Shown piece after piece: positions 1 to 8,870 of a stretch of 64,000 nt of DNA. Numbering within the stretch: position 1 is the stretch's first letter; each line of letters starts with the position of its first letter. The notes under the pieces were generated by a model. It did no database searches. It saw only the letters and a program-made list of their open reading frames with translations, and was not told where the DNA came from. The stretch comes from Saprospiraceae bacterium (GTDB lineage: Bacteria > Bacteroidota > Bacteroidia > Chitinophagales > Saprospiraceae). The stretch spans positions 104,601-168,600 of the forward strand of contig JAHDGU010000012.1 in assembly GCA_020627535.1 (NCBI GenBank), given 5' to 3'. A program made the position numbers and the translations under genes.

Positions 1-1
1 G

Positions 2-241
2 GTCAATAATATCCAAGAAGTCAAGTCTCGAAAGGCCAAGATCATAGCCATAGTCAATCGTGGCGATCATGTGGTCAAAGGTCTTGCCGATCACGTGATC
101 GAAGTTCCTGAGACACTTGATCCACTGACACCACTTGTCTCAGTGATACCTTTACAACTATTATCTTACTATGTAGCAGTCATGCGAAACTGCAATGTAG
201 ATCAACCACGCAATCTGGCCAAGTCGGTCACGGTGGAATAA
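2..241 (+). CDS. glmS: Glutamine--fructose-6-phosphate aminotransferase, C-terminal end (partial)
   Basis: Only the last 79 codons are inside the window; the gene enters from the left. The frame reads to a TAA at 239-241 and ends in LAKSVTVE, the hallmark C-terminus of GlmS, which closes the sugar-isomerase active site and forms part of the ammonia channel. The segment [16 protein letters not shown] (here [14 protein letters not shown]) and DQPRNLAKS are also typical of the second SIS domain. GlmS makes glucosamine-6-phosphate from fructose-6-phosphate and glutamine, the entry to UDP-GlcNAc and so to peptidoglycan. It lies 8 bp upstream of the DUF4290 gene and close to murA, which uses UDP-GlcNAc, so the three genes may be cotranscribed. 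Confidence 0.95.
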   Translation, partial: VNNIQEVKSRKAKIIAIVNRGDHVVKGLADHVIEVPETLDPLTPLVSVIPLQLLSYYVAVMRNCNVDQPRNLAKSVTVE

Positions 242-249
242 ATACAATC

Positions 250-909
250 ATGGAAGCACTTCAAACCAAATTTGACTATAACTCTACCAGAGATATCCTC
301 ATCATATCTGAGTACGGCAGACATATCCAGAAGATGGTGGCCGAGATCCGAGGCATGGAGGACAAGGAAAAGCGTCAGCGCCTTGCAGAGCAAGTGATCC
401 AGTTGATGTACCAAATGGTACCGACTGACAAGCATATTGATGAGCAGCTAGATACGCTCTGGAAGCATTTCTTTCGTATCGCCGGACATGACATAGACGT
501 GACACCTCCTCCAGGTGTGAATATCATTCCTCCTGAGGAAGCTGTAGCTCATGACAAGATGGACTACCCGACACGCAACAATCGCTACCGACATTATGGT
601 CAGCTCATCCAACGACTGTCTCAGAAGGTCAAGGATATGCCAGAAGGTCCCAAGCGTGAAGAGGTGATCACGCTCATCTTGAGTTATATGAAGATGGCAT
701 ATCGTACATGGAACAAGGAGCACTTCATCAATGATGATCTGATCAAGTCTGATCTCAAGGCAATGTCAAGAGGTACTCTAGAGGCGACAGAGTCAAGTCG
801 ACTCAACTATCTCGCGAGTAAAAAGAAAAAACACCCGGTCAACACCGTCAGCTTGAAAAAAGGCAAAAAGCGCAAAGGCCACAGCAACAATCGAAGACGT
901 AGAAAATAA
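250..909 (+). CDS. DUF4290 family protein
   Basis: A 219-residue cytoplasmic protein without signal peptide or membrane segment. The N-terminal part, with EYGRHIQKMV near residue 21 and a mostly helical body to about residue 185, matches my memory of DUF4290, a Bacteroidota-restricted family of unknown function. The last 35 residues are a strongly basic tail rich in Lys and Arg (KKGKKRKGHSNNRRRRK), suggesting nucleic-acid or ribosome contact, but this is inference. It sits 8 bp after glmS and 5 bp before murA, a conserved-looking association with cell-wall precursor genes. ATG start at 250. Confidence 0.85.
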   Translation: MEALQTKFDYNSTRDILIISEYGRHIQKMVAEIRGMEDKEKRQRLAEQVIQLMYQMVPTDKHIDEQLDTLWKHFFRIAGHDIDVTPPPGVNIIPPEEAVAHDKMDYPTRNNRYRHYGQLIQRLSQKVKDMPEGPKREEVITLILSYMKMAYRTWNKEHFINDDLIKSDLKAMSRGTLEATESSRLNYLASKKKKHPVNTVSLKKGKKRKGHSNNRRRRK

Positions 910-914
910 ACCCA

Positions 915-2231
915 ATGGCTCAGGAGTACTTCAAAGTTCAAGGAGGGCATAGACTATCAGGTGATCTGCAGCCTCAAGGGGCCAAAAATGAAGCACTCCA
1001 AATCCTTTCTGCTGTCTTACTGACATCAGGTGTCGTGGTGATCAATAACCTTCCTGACATCCTTGACGTGAGGAAGATGATCGGACTCCTAGAAGGTCTA
1101 GGTGTCAAGGTGAAGAAGCTCGGAGCCACCAGCATGAGTTTTCAAGCTGATGAGATAGATCTGGATTATCTCTACAGCGATGAGTATGTACGCAATGCCG
1201 CCAAGATCAGGGGAAGTGTTATGCTTCTCGGTCCCATCTTGGCACGATTTGATCGAGCCTTCTTGCCCAAGCCTGGTGGTGACAAGATCGGTCGTCGTAG
1301 GCTAGATACACACTTCAATGGATTTCAGAAACTTGGTGCTGAGTTTCGCTTTGAGAAAGATACCAATCACTTCTTTCTAGACGGATCAAAACTAAAAGGT
1401 GCGCATATCCTCATGGATGAGATATCCGTGACTGGCACAGCCAATATGGTCATGGCCGCCAGCCTCGCAGAGGGTACGACTCAGATCTACAATGCTGCTT
1501 GCGAGCCTTACCTGCAGCAGCTATGTCGGATGCTTCAATCCATGGGGGCAGACATCACTGGATTAGGGAGCAATCTTTTGACCATCACAGGTGTCAAGTC
1601 ACTTGGCGGGACTACTCATACGATCCTACCGGATATGATTGAGATCGGCTCTTTTGTGGGACTAGCAGCGATGACTCAATCTGACATCACGATCAAAAAT
1701 GCACGCATCGATCAGTTAGGAGTGATCTTGCCTACCTTCCGTAAGCTAGGGATTCAGATTGATGAAGTCGGAGATGATATCCATATCCCGAGGCAGGAGC
1801 ACTACGAGATTGATACCTATATCGATGGATCCATTCTCACGATTTATGATTCGCCTTGGCCTGGGTTTACCCCTGATCTTTTAAGCATATTGCTAGTCGT
1901 GGCCACTCAGGCTAAGGGTAGTATTCTCATTCATCAAAAGATGTTTGAGAGTCGGCTCTTCTTTGTAGATAAGCTTATTGATATGGGTGCTAAGATTATT
2001 CTGTGTGATCCCCATAGAGCTACTGTCATTGGCATAGATAGAGACTATGCTTTGCGCGGAATCACGATGAGTTCGCCAGATATAAGAGCTGGCGTATCGC
2101 TCCTCATCGCCGCGATGAGTGCGGAAGGTGAGAGTACCATCCATAATATCTCTCAGATTGATCGTGGCTATCAGAACATCGATCTGCGCCTCAATGCGAT
2201 CGGGGCAAAGATTGAGAGATACCAAGATTAA
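915..2231 (+). CDS. murA: UDP-N-acetylglucosamine 1-carboxyvinyltransferase
   Basis: A 438-residue EPSP-synthase-fold enzyme that transfers enolpyruvate from PEP to UDP-GlcNAc, the first committed step of peptidoglycan synthesis in the cytoplasm. Visible marks are GAKNEAL (residues 22-28, with the Lys that binds UDP-GlcNAc), RGSVMLLGP (99-107) and the active loop PGGDKIGRRRLDTH (120-133). In E. coli MurA this loop carries Cys115, the target of fosfomycin; here that position is Asp123 (codon 1281-1283). The Cys to Asp change is known to keep activity and remove fosfomycin alkylation in mycobacterial and chlamydial enzymes. The gene follows the DUF4290 gene by 5 bp and is full length. Confidence 0.96.
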   Translation: MAQEYFKVQGGHRLSGDLQPQGAKNEALQILSAVLLTSGVVVINNLPDILDVRKMIGLLEGLGVKVKKLGATSMSFQADEIDLDYLYSDEYVRNAAKIRGSVMLLGPILARFDRAFLPKPGGDKIGRRRLDTHFNGFQKLGAEFRFEKDTNHFFLDGSKLKGAHILMDEISVTGTANMVMAASLAEGTTQIYNAACEPYLQQLCRMLQSMGADITGLGSNLLTITGVKSLGGTTHTILPDMIEIGSFVGLAAMTQSDITIKNARIDQLGVILPTFRKLGIQIDEVGDDIHIPRQEHYEIDTYIDGSILTIYDSPWPGFTPDLLSILLVVATQAKGSILIHQKMFESRLFFVDKLIDMGAKIILCDPHRATVIGIDRDYALRGITMSSPDIRAGVSLLIAAMSAEGESTIHNISQIDRGYQNIDLRLNAIGAKIERYQD

Positions 2232-2232
2232 C

Positions 2233-2264
2233 GGATTCGTCTTTTTTTCTTTCGTTACGAGTCC
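2233..2264 (+). terminator. Possible hairpin after murA
   Basis: GGATTCGT (2233-2240) can pair with ACGAGTCC (2257-2264) with one U-G pair across a 16-nt loop that holds a T7 run. No T tract follows directly, so it is not a textbook terminator. It could also act as a leader structure for the sigma-factor operon 35 bp downstream. Confidence 0.25.
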
Positions 2265-2298
2265 TTGATGCAACCCTAGATTTTTTTACCAGTCTATA

Positions 2299-2889
2299 TT
2301 GGTGACTCTATTACGCAAGACCAATAGAAGATTGGAAAGTAAAGAAGAAGATATCCGGTATACGCATCGCGCTCTGATAGAAAGCTGTAAGCAAAAAGAT
2401 CAGCGCGCATATCAAGAAGTCTATGGACTCTATGCCTCTGCCATGTATAATACGGCAAAGAGGATGCTGGCGAATCCACAAGACGCTCAAGATGCCATAC
2501 AAGAAAGCTTCTACAAGGCATTTGCCAGACTCGGACAGTTCAACTATCAATCTTCCTTTGGCGCTTGGCTCAAGCGGATCGTGATCAATCACTGTCTCGA
2601 TCAGCAGCGTAAGCGTTCCTTGGTCTTTGAAGATGTCGATGAAAGAACTATGGGAGAGATGCATACAGATCATTCAGAGCAAGAGCCACAGTACAGCGTA
2701 GAGACTGTGAAGTCTGCGATGAGCTCATTGCCCAATGGCTACAGAGCGATTTTAAACCTGTATCTCTTTGAAGGATATACGCACGATGAGATCGGTGAGA
2801 TTTTGAATATATCAGCTCAGACTTCCAAGAGCCAATATCATCGAGCCAAGAAAAAATTGAAAGAACTCATAGCACAAAGCAATGGATAA
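2299..2889 (+). CDS. ECF-type RNA polymerase sigma factor (sigma-70 family)
   Basis: A 196-residue protein. Region 2 is seen around residues 35-100 (MYNTAKRMLANPQDAQDAIQESFYKAF then SFGAWLKRIVINHCLDQQRKR). Region 4, a helix-turn-helix, lies around 135-190 (LPNGYRAILNLYLFEGYTHDEIGEIL). No ATG lies near the N-terminus; the frame opens with TTG at 2299 followed by GTG at 2302, and an upstream TGA at 2266 limits the choice. It overlaps the next gene by 8 bp. That gene encodes a short protein with one membrane segment, so the pair looks like an ECF sigma factor with its membrane anti-sigma factor. The two following exported proteins are candidate targets of this signalling unit. Confidence 0.9.
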   Translation: MVTLLRKTNRRLESKEEDIRYTHRALIESCKQKDQRAYQEVYGLYASAMYNTAKRMLANPQDAQDAIQESFYKAFARLGQFNYQSSFGAWLKRIVINHCLDQQRKRSLVFEDVDERTMGEMHTDHSEQEPQYSVETVKSAMSSLPNGYRAILNLYLFEGYTHDEIGEILNISAQTSKSQYHRAKKKLKELIAQSNG

Positions 2890-3403
2890 TCTAGAGAAGT
2901 TTATCAGAGAGCACAGAGACGAGTTTGAGGAGAGATTTGATCCGTCACTCGCACCACTAGACCTATCCAAGATAGGTACTAGCAAGCCTCCTCAGCAGGG
3001 ACAGAAGCGCCGTATGTGGTGGTGGGGTCTCTTTGGGTTGATACTGGTCACAGCGATCGTGTTCTTTGCGGGCTTTCGCCCAAATGCTACAGAAGTGCAA
3101 ACTGCACAGTTTGCAGAGCTCCAAGATATGAAAACTCACTATGCACAGGTCATGCAAGTGAGACTGCAGAGTCCTGAGTTACAGAAGCGTCTAAGTCCAG
3201 ATGATCAGGAGCAATTACAAGCCCTGATCAAGGCACTAGATCTAGAAATAGAAGATCTCATGTCAGATCTCAAGACCAGTCCTGACCAAGCCGCCATACT
3301 AGAGAAGATTGCAATCAACTATAAAATGCGCGTCGATATCCTAGATGCCATCTTGATTTCATCACCTAAGAAAGAAGACAACAATGAAAGAGTATATATG
3401 TAA
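2882..3403 (+). CDS. Probable membrane anti-sigma factor-like protein
   Basis: A 173-residue protein with a soluble N-terminus of about 43 residues, one membrane helix at roughly 44-64 (MWWWGLFGLILVTAIVFFAG), and a helical, likely coiled-coil periplasmic part. The N-in topology, small cytoplasmic domain and 8-bp overlap with the sigma gene fit an anti-sigma factor. No zinc-binding HxxxCxxC signature is present, so it is not a ZAS-type protein. Function is inferred from position and topology only. It overlaps the next gene by 20 bp, indicating translational coupling. Confidence 0.65.
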   Translation: MDNLEKFIREHRDEFEERFDPSLAPLDLSKIGTSKPPQQGQKRRMWWWGLFGLILVTAIVFFAGFRPNATEVQTAQFAELQDMKTHYAQVMQVRLQSPELQKRLSPDDQEQLQALIKALDLEIEDLMSDLKTSPDQAAILEKIAINYKMRVDILDAILISSPKKEDNNERVYM

Positions 3404-4457
3404 ATCATCTCTCCTTTTGCTTGCCATGATGGCGAGTCTTGGACTCTCTGCGCAGAGCGCTAAGGACTACGAAGGGTCTATGGATCTCGATCGAGGTCAG
3501 TACATCGAGATCATCTCCAAATATGGAGAAGTACAGATCATGGAGCACGATGAAAACGTCTTGAGATATGAAGCTCATGTAGAGACTCAAGGTAAGGATT
3601 ATAGTGCAGCCCAAAAGTTGCTCGATCGTATCAATATAGATGCGCTTGAGAGCAGTACCACACTCAGACTAGAGACCAGTATTGGGGCTGCCAATCGCAG
3701 TCGATTTTCCAGATTCTTCCGAGATGCAGATCCTTTTGATCATGGAAATGTCAATATCGCGCTCAAGATATGGGTGCCAAAAGATCAAGACATAAGCATC
3801 GAGAGTAAATACGGCGATATTAAGCTAGAGGTAGATGTGGATGAGCTTGACATCAAACAAGGCCACGGAGTCACAGAGATTATCGCCGTCTGTCAAGCTC
3901 TAGACTACAAGGCGGACTTTTCAGATCTCATCGCAGATAGTCTGCCCAAGGCTAACCTGCATCTAGACTTCAGTCGTCTGGATCTCTACAAGGTCGGTAC
4001 TCTTGACTTGAATAGCAAAGGGTCGCGGATTGATATAGCACACGGCCAAGACCTCTACATCAAGAGTCTCAGAGACAATATCAAGGTCAAAAACGCAGTC
4101 TCGCTCAATCTCAATAGCACGCTGTCAGACGTCGAAGTTGATCATCTGCAAAGACGTGCAGACATGAGCTTGTCCAATGGATCTCTTGAACTTTCCCATA
4201 TCTCAAAAGACTTTGAAGACGTTTTCGTAGATCAGAAGAGAGCCGATGTCGAACTCTCGATAGATCATGAGCACTTCGCACTAGATATGAATGTAGAGGA
4301 CACTGATCTTAGCTTTCCAAGATCTATGGTCGATCAGATCACCAAAAAGGAGATGGGAGAGGACGATGTCAAGATCATTGAGTATCAAAAAGATTCCGGC
4401 CATTCGCTCATACGAGTGAGAGGCCTCAAAGGCGAAATCAATTTCTACAGGAATTAG
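3384..4457 (+). CDS. Exported protein with DUF4097-like beta-helix
   Basis: A 357-residue protein with a cleavable signal peptide (residues 1-23, ending LSAQS). The rest is made of short repeating beta strands (IEIISKYGEVQI, ISIESKYGDIKLEV, LNLNSTLSDVEV), the pattern of the DUF4097/adhesin-head-like parallel beta-helix proteins often found behind ECF sigma/anti-sigma pairs in Bacteroidota. I do not know its function; binding or structural roles at the periplasm or surface are guesses. The ATG at 3384 lies inside the anti-sigma gene, so it is the third gene of one operon. Confidence 0.6.
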   Translation: MKEYICKSSLLLLAMMASLGLSAQSAKDYEGSMDLDRGQYIEIISKYGEVQIMEHDENVLRYEAHVETQGKDYSAAQKLLDRINIDALESSTTLRLETSIGAANRSRFSRFFRDADPFDHGNVNIALKIWVPKDQDISIESKYGDIKLEVDVDELDIKQGHGVTEIIAVCQALDYKADFSDLIADSLPKANLHLDFSRLDLYKVGTLDLNSKGSRIDIAHGQDLYIKSLRDNIKVKNAVSLNLNSTLSDVEVDHLQRRADMSLSNGSLELSHISKDFEDVFVDQKRADVELSIDHEHFALDMNVEDTDLSFPRSMVDQITKKEMGEDDVKIIEYQKDSGHSLIRVRGLKGEINFYRN

Positions 4458-4505
4458 ATCGCTGCCAGCACAGACAATTTATTTCAACACGGAAAATACA
4501 TTACA

Positions 4506-5120
4506 ATGAAAAAGCACATTTTTCTTCTAGGATTGCTATGTCTCATGATGACTACAATAGACGCCCAGTCTGAAGGGCCGGGTGACTATACCCAAGAGGA
4601 CCAAGTATATCTCAGCCAGAATAGATCCAATGGATTTTATCTCTCCCTTGGCATGAAGTATGGTCAGGTTGACAAATCTGATGCTGCCATCTTTCGGAGT
4701 AATCTTGCCTTTGTCAGACATGATAAGCTTGAGATCGGTCTCACGGGGACGGCAATTATTACTGACGAACTAGCGGATGCTTCACCGAGAAGGGAGCATC
4801 TCTTGGCGAGCTATGGAGGGATGTTTATCGCTCCGATCATTCCCCTTACGACTGATCTGTCGCTCACGGTCCCACTGAGCCTTGGGGTGGGAGTGGCTAC
4901 AGTGGATGATACCGACTTTGATTTTCATCGCAATGATTATGACCTGCTCTTTGTCCTAGAGCCTGGTGTAACTCTTGACTACAAGCTCGGCAAGATCGTA
5001 AAGGTTGGACTAGCGGTAGACTATCGCATTACCAATACGCTTCAACTCGACCAGACCTCCATTGATCGTCTCAATGGAATATCAGGAGGAATCGTCTTGA
5101 AGATAGGACTACACGAGTAG
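4506..5120 (+). CDS. Putative outer-membrane beta-barrel protein
   Basis: A 204-residue protein with a signal peptide (1-20, ending IDAQS). The mature part has alternating amphipathic strands (GFYLSLGMKYGQV, LEIGLTGTAII, LSLTVPLSLGVGVATV, VKVGLAVDYRI) and ends in GGIVLKIGL, typical of small eight-strand outer-membrane barrels of Bacteroidota. It follows the previous gene by 48 bp and probably closes the ECF operon. It ends 9 bp before the convergent polyprenyl synthase gene. Specific role unknown. Confidence 0.6.
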   Translation: MKKHIFLLGLLCLMMTTIDAQSEGPGDYTQEDQVYLSQNRSNGFYLSLGMKYGQVDKSDAAIFRSNLAFVRHDKLEIGLTGTAIITDELADASPRREHLLASYGGMFIAPIIPLTTDLSLTVPLSLGVGVATVDDTDFDFHRNDYDLLFVLEPGVTLDYKLGKIVKVGLAVDYRITNTLQLDQTSIDRLNGISGGIVLKIGLHE

Positions 5121-5129
5121 AAGGCAAGA

Positions 5130-6107
5130 TCACTTACTCCGAGAGGATACAAACTCAAGGAGCTGCCCAAAGGATTTTTTGTATGGGCTATCAGGAAACT
5201 GCTGGAGTAGATCTGCTGCGATTTTCTGATAGTCCATCATCTTTTGATGGGTGTAAGACATTCCATCTGTCGTATGCACGAAGTCTATAATCTCACGGAT
5301 CTTGTGCTTTTTGTTCTTGTGATTATTGATCAGTCTGCGAATGCGCTTTTGGGTCTTTCGATCAGACACATCGAGGGCTCTTATCAGAGGGAGCGTCAAT
5401 TTGCGCTCTTGTATATCAATGCCTTTGGGCTTACCGATCTGGGCTTCTCCATAGTCGAAGAGATCATCCTTGATCTGAAATGCCATACCCATGTTGTAGC
5501 CCACTTGATGCATAAGTTGCTTCTGCTCCTCAGTAGCTTTGGCGCTTGCGGCTCCGGCCTCACATGCAGCTGCAAGAAAAGAGGCCGTCTTGGCTCCTAT
5601 GATATCATAGTAGACAGGCTCGGTGATATTGAGCTTGCGTGTCTTGTCCATCTGCAGAAGCTCACCTTCGCTCATGCATTTGACAGCGTAGTTGAGGATC
5701 TGCAGGAGCTCATACTCTTTGTGATCAGTGGCCAAGAGTAGACTTCGAGAAAAAAGATAATCTCCCACAAGGACGGCAATCTTATTTTTCCATAGTGCAT
5801 TGATCGAAAAGAAACCTCGCCTCAAGTAGGATTCATCAACCACATCATCATGTACCAAGGTAGCCGTATGGATCATCTCCACAAATGAAGCCGCAGTATA
5901 GCTCGACTCGGTAATCTTGCCACAAGTGGCAGCACTGAGGAGTACTAGCAAAGGTCTGAGTTGCTTACCCTTCTTTTGGACGATATAGTGGGTGATCTTA
6001 TCGAGCAATGGCACCTCGCTCTTCATCGATTCTCTGAACTTTCGTTCAAATTCTTTGAGCTCGGCCTGTATCGGCGCCTGTATGTCTTTTAAATTCGTGG
6101 ACATCAA
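5130..6107 (-). CDS. Polyprenyl (long-chain) diphosphate synthase
   Basis: A 325-residue trans-prenyltransferase that condenses isopentenyl diphosphate onto allylic diphosphates. It has the first Asp-rich motif DDVVDE (about residues 90-95, followed by SYLRRG) and the second, KDDLFDYG (about 212-219), plus KKGKQLRPLL (48-57) that binds the isopentenyl diphosphate. Length and spacing fit octaprenyl- or heptaprenyl-type synthases that build the menaquinone side chain in this phylum. I cannot fix the chain length from sequence. The gene is divergent from the following hydrolase gene with a 23-bp gap, and converges on the barrel gene. Confidence 0.9.
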   Translation of the reverse strand: MMSTNLKDIQAPIQAELKEFERKFRESMKSEVPLLDKITHYIVQKKGKQLRPLLVLLSAATCGKITESSYTAASFVEMIHTATLVHDDVVDESYLRRGFFSINALWKNKIAVLVGDYLFSRSLLLATDHKEYELLQILNYAVKCMSEGELLQMDKTRKLNITEPVYYDIIGAKTASFLAAACEAGAASAKATEEQKQLMHQVGYNMGMAFQIKDDLFDYGEAQIGKPKGIDIQERKLTLPLIRALDVSDRKTQKRIRRLINNHKNKKHKIREIIDFVHTTDGMSYTHQKMMDYQKIAADLLQQFPDSPYKKSFGQLLEFVSSRSK

Positions 6108-6130
6108 ATAGGCGGTCGCCCGCCGTATCT

Positions 6131-6979
6131 ATGATCATAACAAAGCACAAAGTTATTGAAGGTTCATCTCCGCGCCCTATTGCGCTGGATATTCGCTATG
6201 ATGAAGATCAGGAGCAGAAAGGAGTGTTTATTTTCTGCCATGGCTTTAAGGGGTTCAAGGACTGGGGTCACTGGTCGTTGGTGGCCGATACATTTGCCCG
6301 ACAGGGCTATGCATTCCTGAAGTACAATCTGTCTCACAATGGTGTCAGCCTCGATGCGCCGACTGAGTTTGCCGATCTTGAGGCATTTGGCGACAATCGC
6401 TTCAGCATAGAGGTATCTGATACTCATGCCGTGCTTGACTGGTTACATAGCACTGAGTCTCTGGACGATAGCTTGCAGGCATTGCCATGTCATCTCATAG
6501 GTCACAGTCGCGGGGGACCGATCGTCATCGCTGCAGCTCATCAAGACCATCGTGTGAGCTCCTGTGTCTGTTGGGCTTCTGTACATCGGCTTGATTACGC
6601 CTGGGGTGCTCCTGGTATACTAGACCAATGGCGTAAGGATGGAATCTATCATGTGATCAATGGGCGCACTCAGCAGAAAATGCCCCTCAAGTACAGCCTC
6701 TATGAAGACTATGTCGAAAACGAATCTATGTTAGATACCAAAATCAATCTTCAAGCCATGAGCAAGCCCACACTTTTTATTCATGGTACGAGGGATCTAG
6801 CCATACATCATCGCGCATCTGAGTTGCTCGCCGAGTGGTCTAGAGATGGTGAGCTTGTCTTGATTAAAGATGCCAATCATGTCTTTGGTGCTCAACATCC
6901 TTGGACACAAGACATCTTGCCTGCGCACAGTCAGCAGATGGTCGATGAATGTATCCGATTTGTCAATGCCAAGTTCTAG
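6131..6979 (+). CDS. Alpha/beta-hydrolase family protein
   Basis: A 282-residue cytoplasmic hydrolase with the classic fold: the nucleophile elbow GHSRGG (about residues 124-129, Ser126), a putative acid in HGTRDLAI (about 218-225) and His in DANHVFG (about 250-256). HGFKGFKDWG near residue 37 forms the oxyanion-hole region. It resembles the dienelactone-hydrolase/BAAT-like serine esterases. Substrate unknown. It lies between the polyprenyl synthase, transcribed away, and a DUF6427 membrane protein 59 bp downstream. Confidence 0.8.
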   Translation: MIITKHKVIEGSSPRPIALDIRYDEDQEQKGVFIFCHGFKGFKDWGHWSLVADTFARQGYAFLKYNLSHNGVSLDAPTEFADLEAFGDNRFSIEVSDTHAVLDWLHSTESLDDSLQALPCHLIGHSRGGPIVIAAAHQDHRVSSCVCWASVHRLDYAWGAPGILDQWRKDGIYHVINGRTQQKMPLKYSLYEDYVENESMLDTKINLQAMSKPTLFIHGTRDLAIHHRASELLAEWSRDGELVLIKDANHVFGAQHPWTQDILPAHSQQMVDECIRFVNAKF

Positions 6980-7038
6980 AGCTTGTAGAGGTAGCGAAAG
7001 AGATACCTTTGAGTGTCACCATGAGAGAGTATCAGTAA

Positions 7039-8019
7039 GTGCTAGCACTGTTCAGACACAATACCTTGATCAATAGCCTTGCGCTACTAGCGTATACTGT
7101 GCTATTACGCTCATTTTCTTTCTTTCAGACGGAGGCCTATGCATCTACATCTCAGGGTGTGTTGTCCGATTGGTTCTTTGGACTCTTGGATCGTAGCCAT
7201 ATTGGGGCTGATGTCATTGGCATTTTGCTTGTGTTTTTTCAAGCTGTGATGATCAATCGCTATGTGATTGTACACCGTCTCGCTCAGCGCATCACTCTTT
7301 TCCCAGGGGTGCTCTATGTGCTTTTCACTGCCATGCTTCCTTGCTATCAGCAGCTATCTCCAGAGCTATTGGCTAACACTTGTGTGATTGCAATCCTGCC
7401 TATACTTCATAAAACGTACAGGCAAAAGCAGATCGCACTGCAAGTTTTCAATGCCGGCCTCCTCATAGGTCTAGCATCACTTTTTCAGTCGGCCTATCTA
7501 ATTCTATTTGTGTGGGTGATCATCTGCATCGTCATTATGAATAGCGTCAATCCCAAGCGTGTGGTCCAAGGGCTTCTTGGTGCGGTGGTCCCCATGGTCT
7601 GGAGTCTGGTTATCTGCTACTGGTATGACTCACTGTCGTCTTGCCGGTTGCGATTTGGGCAGGGTTTTGGCTTTCTGTCATTTGGCTCTACACTACCTGG
7701 TACATACTGGTGGGTGATGGTCATCATGGCACTGCTGCTCATATGGGGGCTATTGAGTTTTGGGAGCAGCTTATCCAAGAGACTGATCAAATCACGTAAG
7801 GGCAACGAAGCGCTGTACTGGCTCTTGCTCATGAGCGGGGTGGTGGTCTTATTCACTGCTGGCGTCAATGAGTACGGCTTCTTGTTGCTTCTGATACCAT
7901 TGTCGGTGATCTTATCTCATAGATTTTCTGACTCGAGCTATGAGAGTGTCGCAGAACTTGGACATTTTAGCCTTTTTGTCTTGCTTGTCTTTCTCAATGC
8001 CTACCAGTACTTTGGTTAA
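7039..8019 (+). CDS. Polytopic membrane protein, DUF6427-like
   Basis: A 326-residue protein with a GTG start and about nine hydrophobic helices spread across the whole length. The opening LFRHNTLINSLALLAYTVLLR resembles Bacteroidota membrane proteins assigned to DUF6427, sometimes placed near glycan and gliding-associated genes. No catalytic motif is visible. Its 3' end is 25 bp before the start of purQ. Confidence 0.65.
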   Translation: MLALFRHNTLINSLALLAYTVLLRSFSFFQTEAYASTSQGVLSDWFFGLLDRSHIGADVIGILLVFFQAVMINRYVIVHRLAQRITLFPGVLYVLFTAMLPCYQQLSPELLANTCVIAILPILHKTYRQKQIALQVFNAGLLIGLASLFQSAYLILFVWVIICIVIMNSVNPKRVVQGLLGAVVPMVWSLVICYWYDSLSSCRLRFGQGFGFLSFGSTLPGTYWWVMVIMALLLIWGLLSFGSSLSKRLIKSRKGNEALYWLLLMSGVVVLFTAGVNEYGFLLLLIPLSVILSHRFSDSSYESVAELGHFSLFVLLVFLNAYQYFG

Positions 8020-8044
8020 TTTTACTTACGCAAAAACCAGGTCT

Positions 8045-8761
8045 ATGAAGTTTGGAGTAGTGGTCTTTCCAGGATCCAATTGTGATGATGACATGATCCA
8101 TGTACTGTCTGAGGTGATGGGCTGTAAAGCAGAAAAGATCTGGCACAAGGAATCGTCTCTAGATGGCTACGAGCTCGGAGATTGTATCATCGTGCCAGGT
8201 GGATTTTCGTATGGTGATTATCTCCGAGCAGGCGCGATTGCCAAGATGAGTCCTGTGATGAGTGCAGTGACCGCTTTCGCGAAAAAAGGGGGACATGTCT
8301 TTGGCATTTGCAATGGATTTCAAGTGCTGTGTGAAGCAGGTCTACTGCCTGGCGCATTACTTCGCAATGAGAAGCAGAAGTTCATCTCTAAGAATAGCTA
8401 CCTCAAGACGATTAGTACCAATTCTGCGCTTACCAGTCATTGCTCGACTGATCGAGCACTGCAGATGCCAATCGCGCATGCAGAAGGGAGGTACTATTGT
8501 GACGCCGGTACGCTGGCTGAGCTTAAGGCAAATGATCAGATCCTTTTCAAATATGCGAGCCCAGATGGTGAGCTAGACGTCTCATACAACTGGAATGGCA
8601 GCGTAGAGGCTATTGCAGGGATATGTAACAAAGGCAGAAACGTCTTTGGCATGATGCCTCACCCAGAGCGCGCATCAGAGAGTATATTGGGTTGTGAAGA
8701 TGGCAAGGCACTCTTCGATAGCTTGGTCTCCCATCTGGCATCACTAGCCCCTGTGTCCTAG
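8045..8761 (+). CDS. purQ: Phosphoribosylformylglycinamidine synthase, glutaminase subunit
   Basis: A 238-residue class I glutamine amidotransferase that supplies ammonia to the FGAM synthase complex in purine synthesis. It starts MKFGVVVFPGSNCDDD, the usual PurQ N-terminus; a longer upstream reading frame that would overlap the previous gene is rejected. The catalytic Cys is in GICNGFQVL (about residue 88) and the His-Glu pair in HPERASE (about 210). Separate PurQ implies separate PurS and PurL subunits elsewhere, since they are not in the window. The gene stands alone, with a 109-bp gap downstream. Confidence 0.93.
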   Translation: MKFGVVVFPGSNCDDDMIHVLSEVMGCKAEKIWHKESSLDGYELGDCIIVPGGFSYGDYLRAGAIAKMSPVMSAVTAFAKKGGHVFGICNGFQVLCEAGLLPGALLRNEKQKFISKNSYLKTISTNSALTSHCSTDRALQMPIAHAEGRYYCDAGTLAELKANDQILFKYASPDGELDVSYNWNGSVEAIAGICNKGRNVFGMMPHPERASESILGCEDGKALFDSLVSHLASLAPVS

Positions 8762-8870
8762 TGATGGCTAAGCATCGTTAAGCATAGGTTAATATTCCAA
8801 AATGCTGGAAATTTTGACTTGTCAAGAGCATTAACTATACATCAGCAAAACAACAAAAGCAAAATCAAGG

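Noticed and set aside
5244..5741. 165-residue plus-strand frame
   Set aside because: Exactly antisense to the polyprenyl synthase gene, whose motifs are clear.
7940..8044. N-terminal extension of PurQ
   Set aside because: It overlaps the previous gene by 80 bp and adds residues not found in PurQ; the ATG at 8045 gives the normal start.
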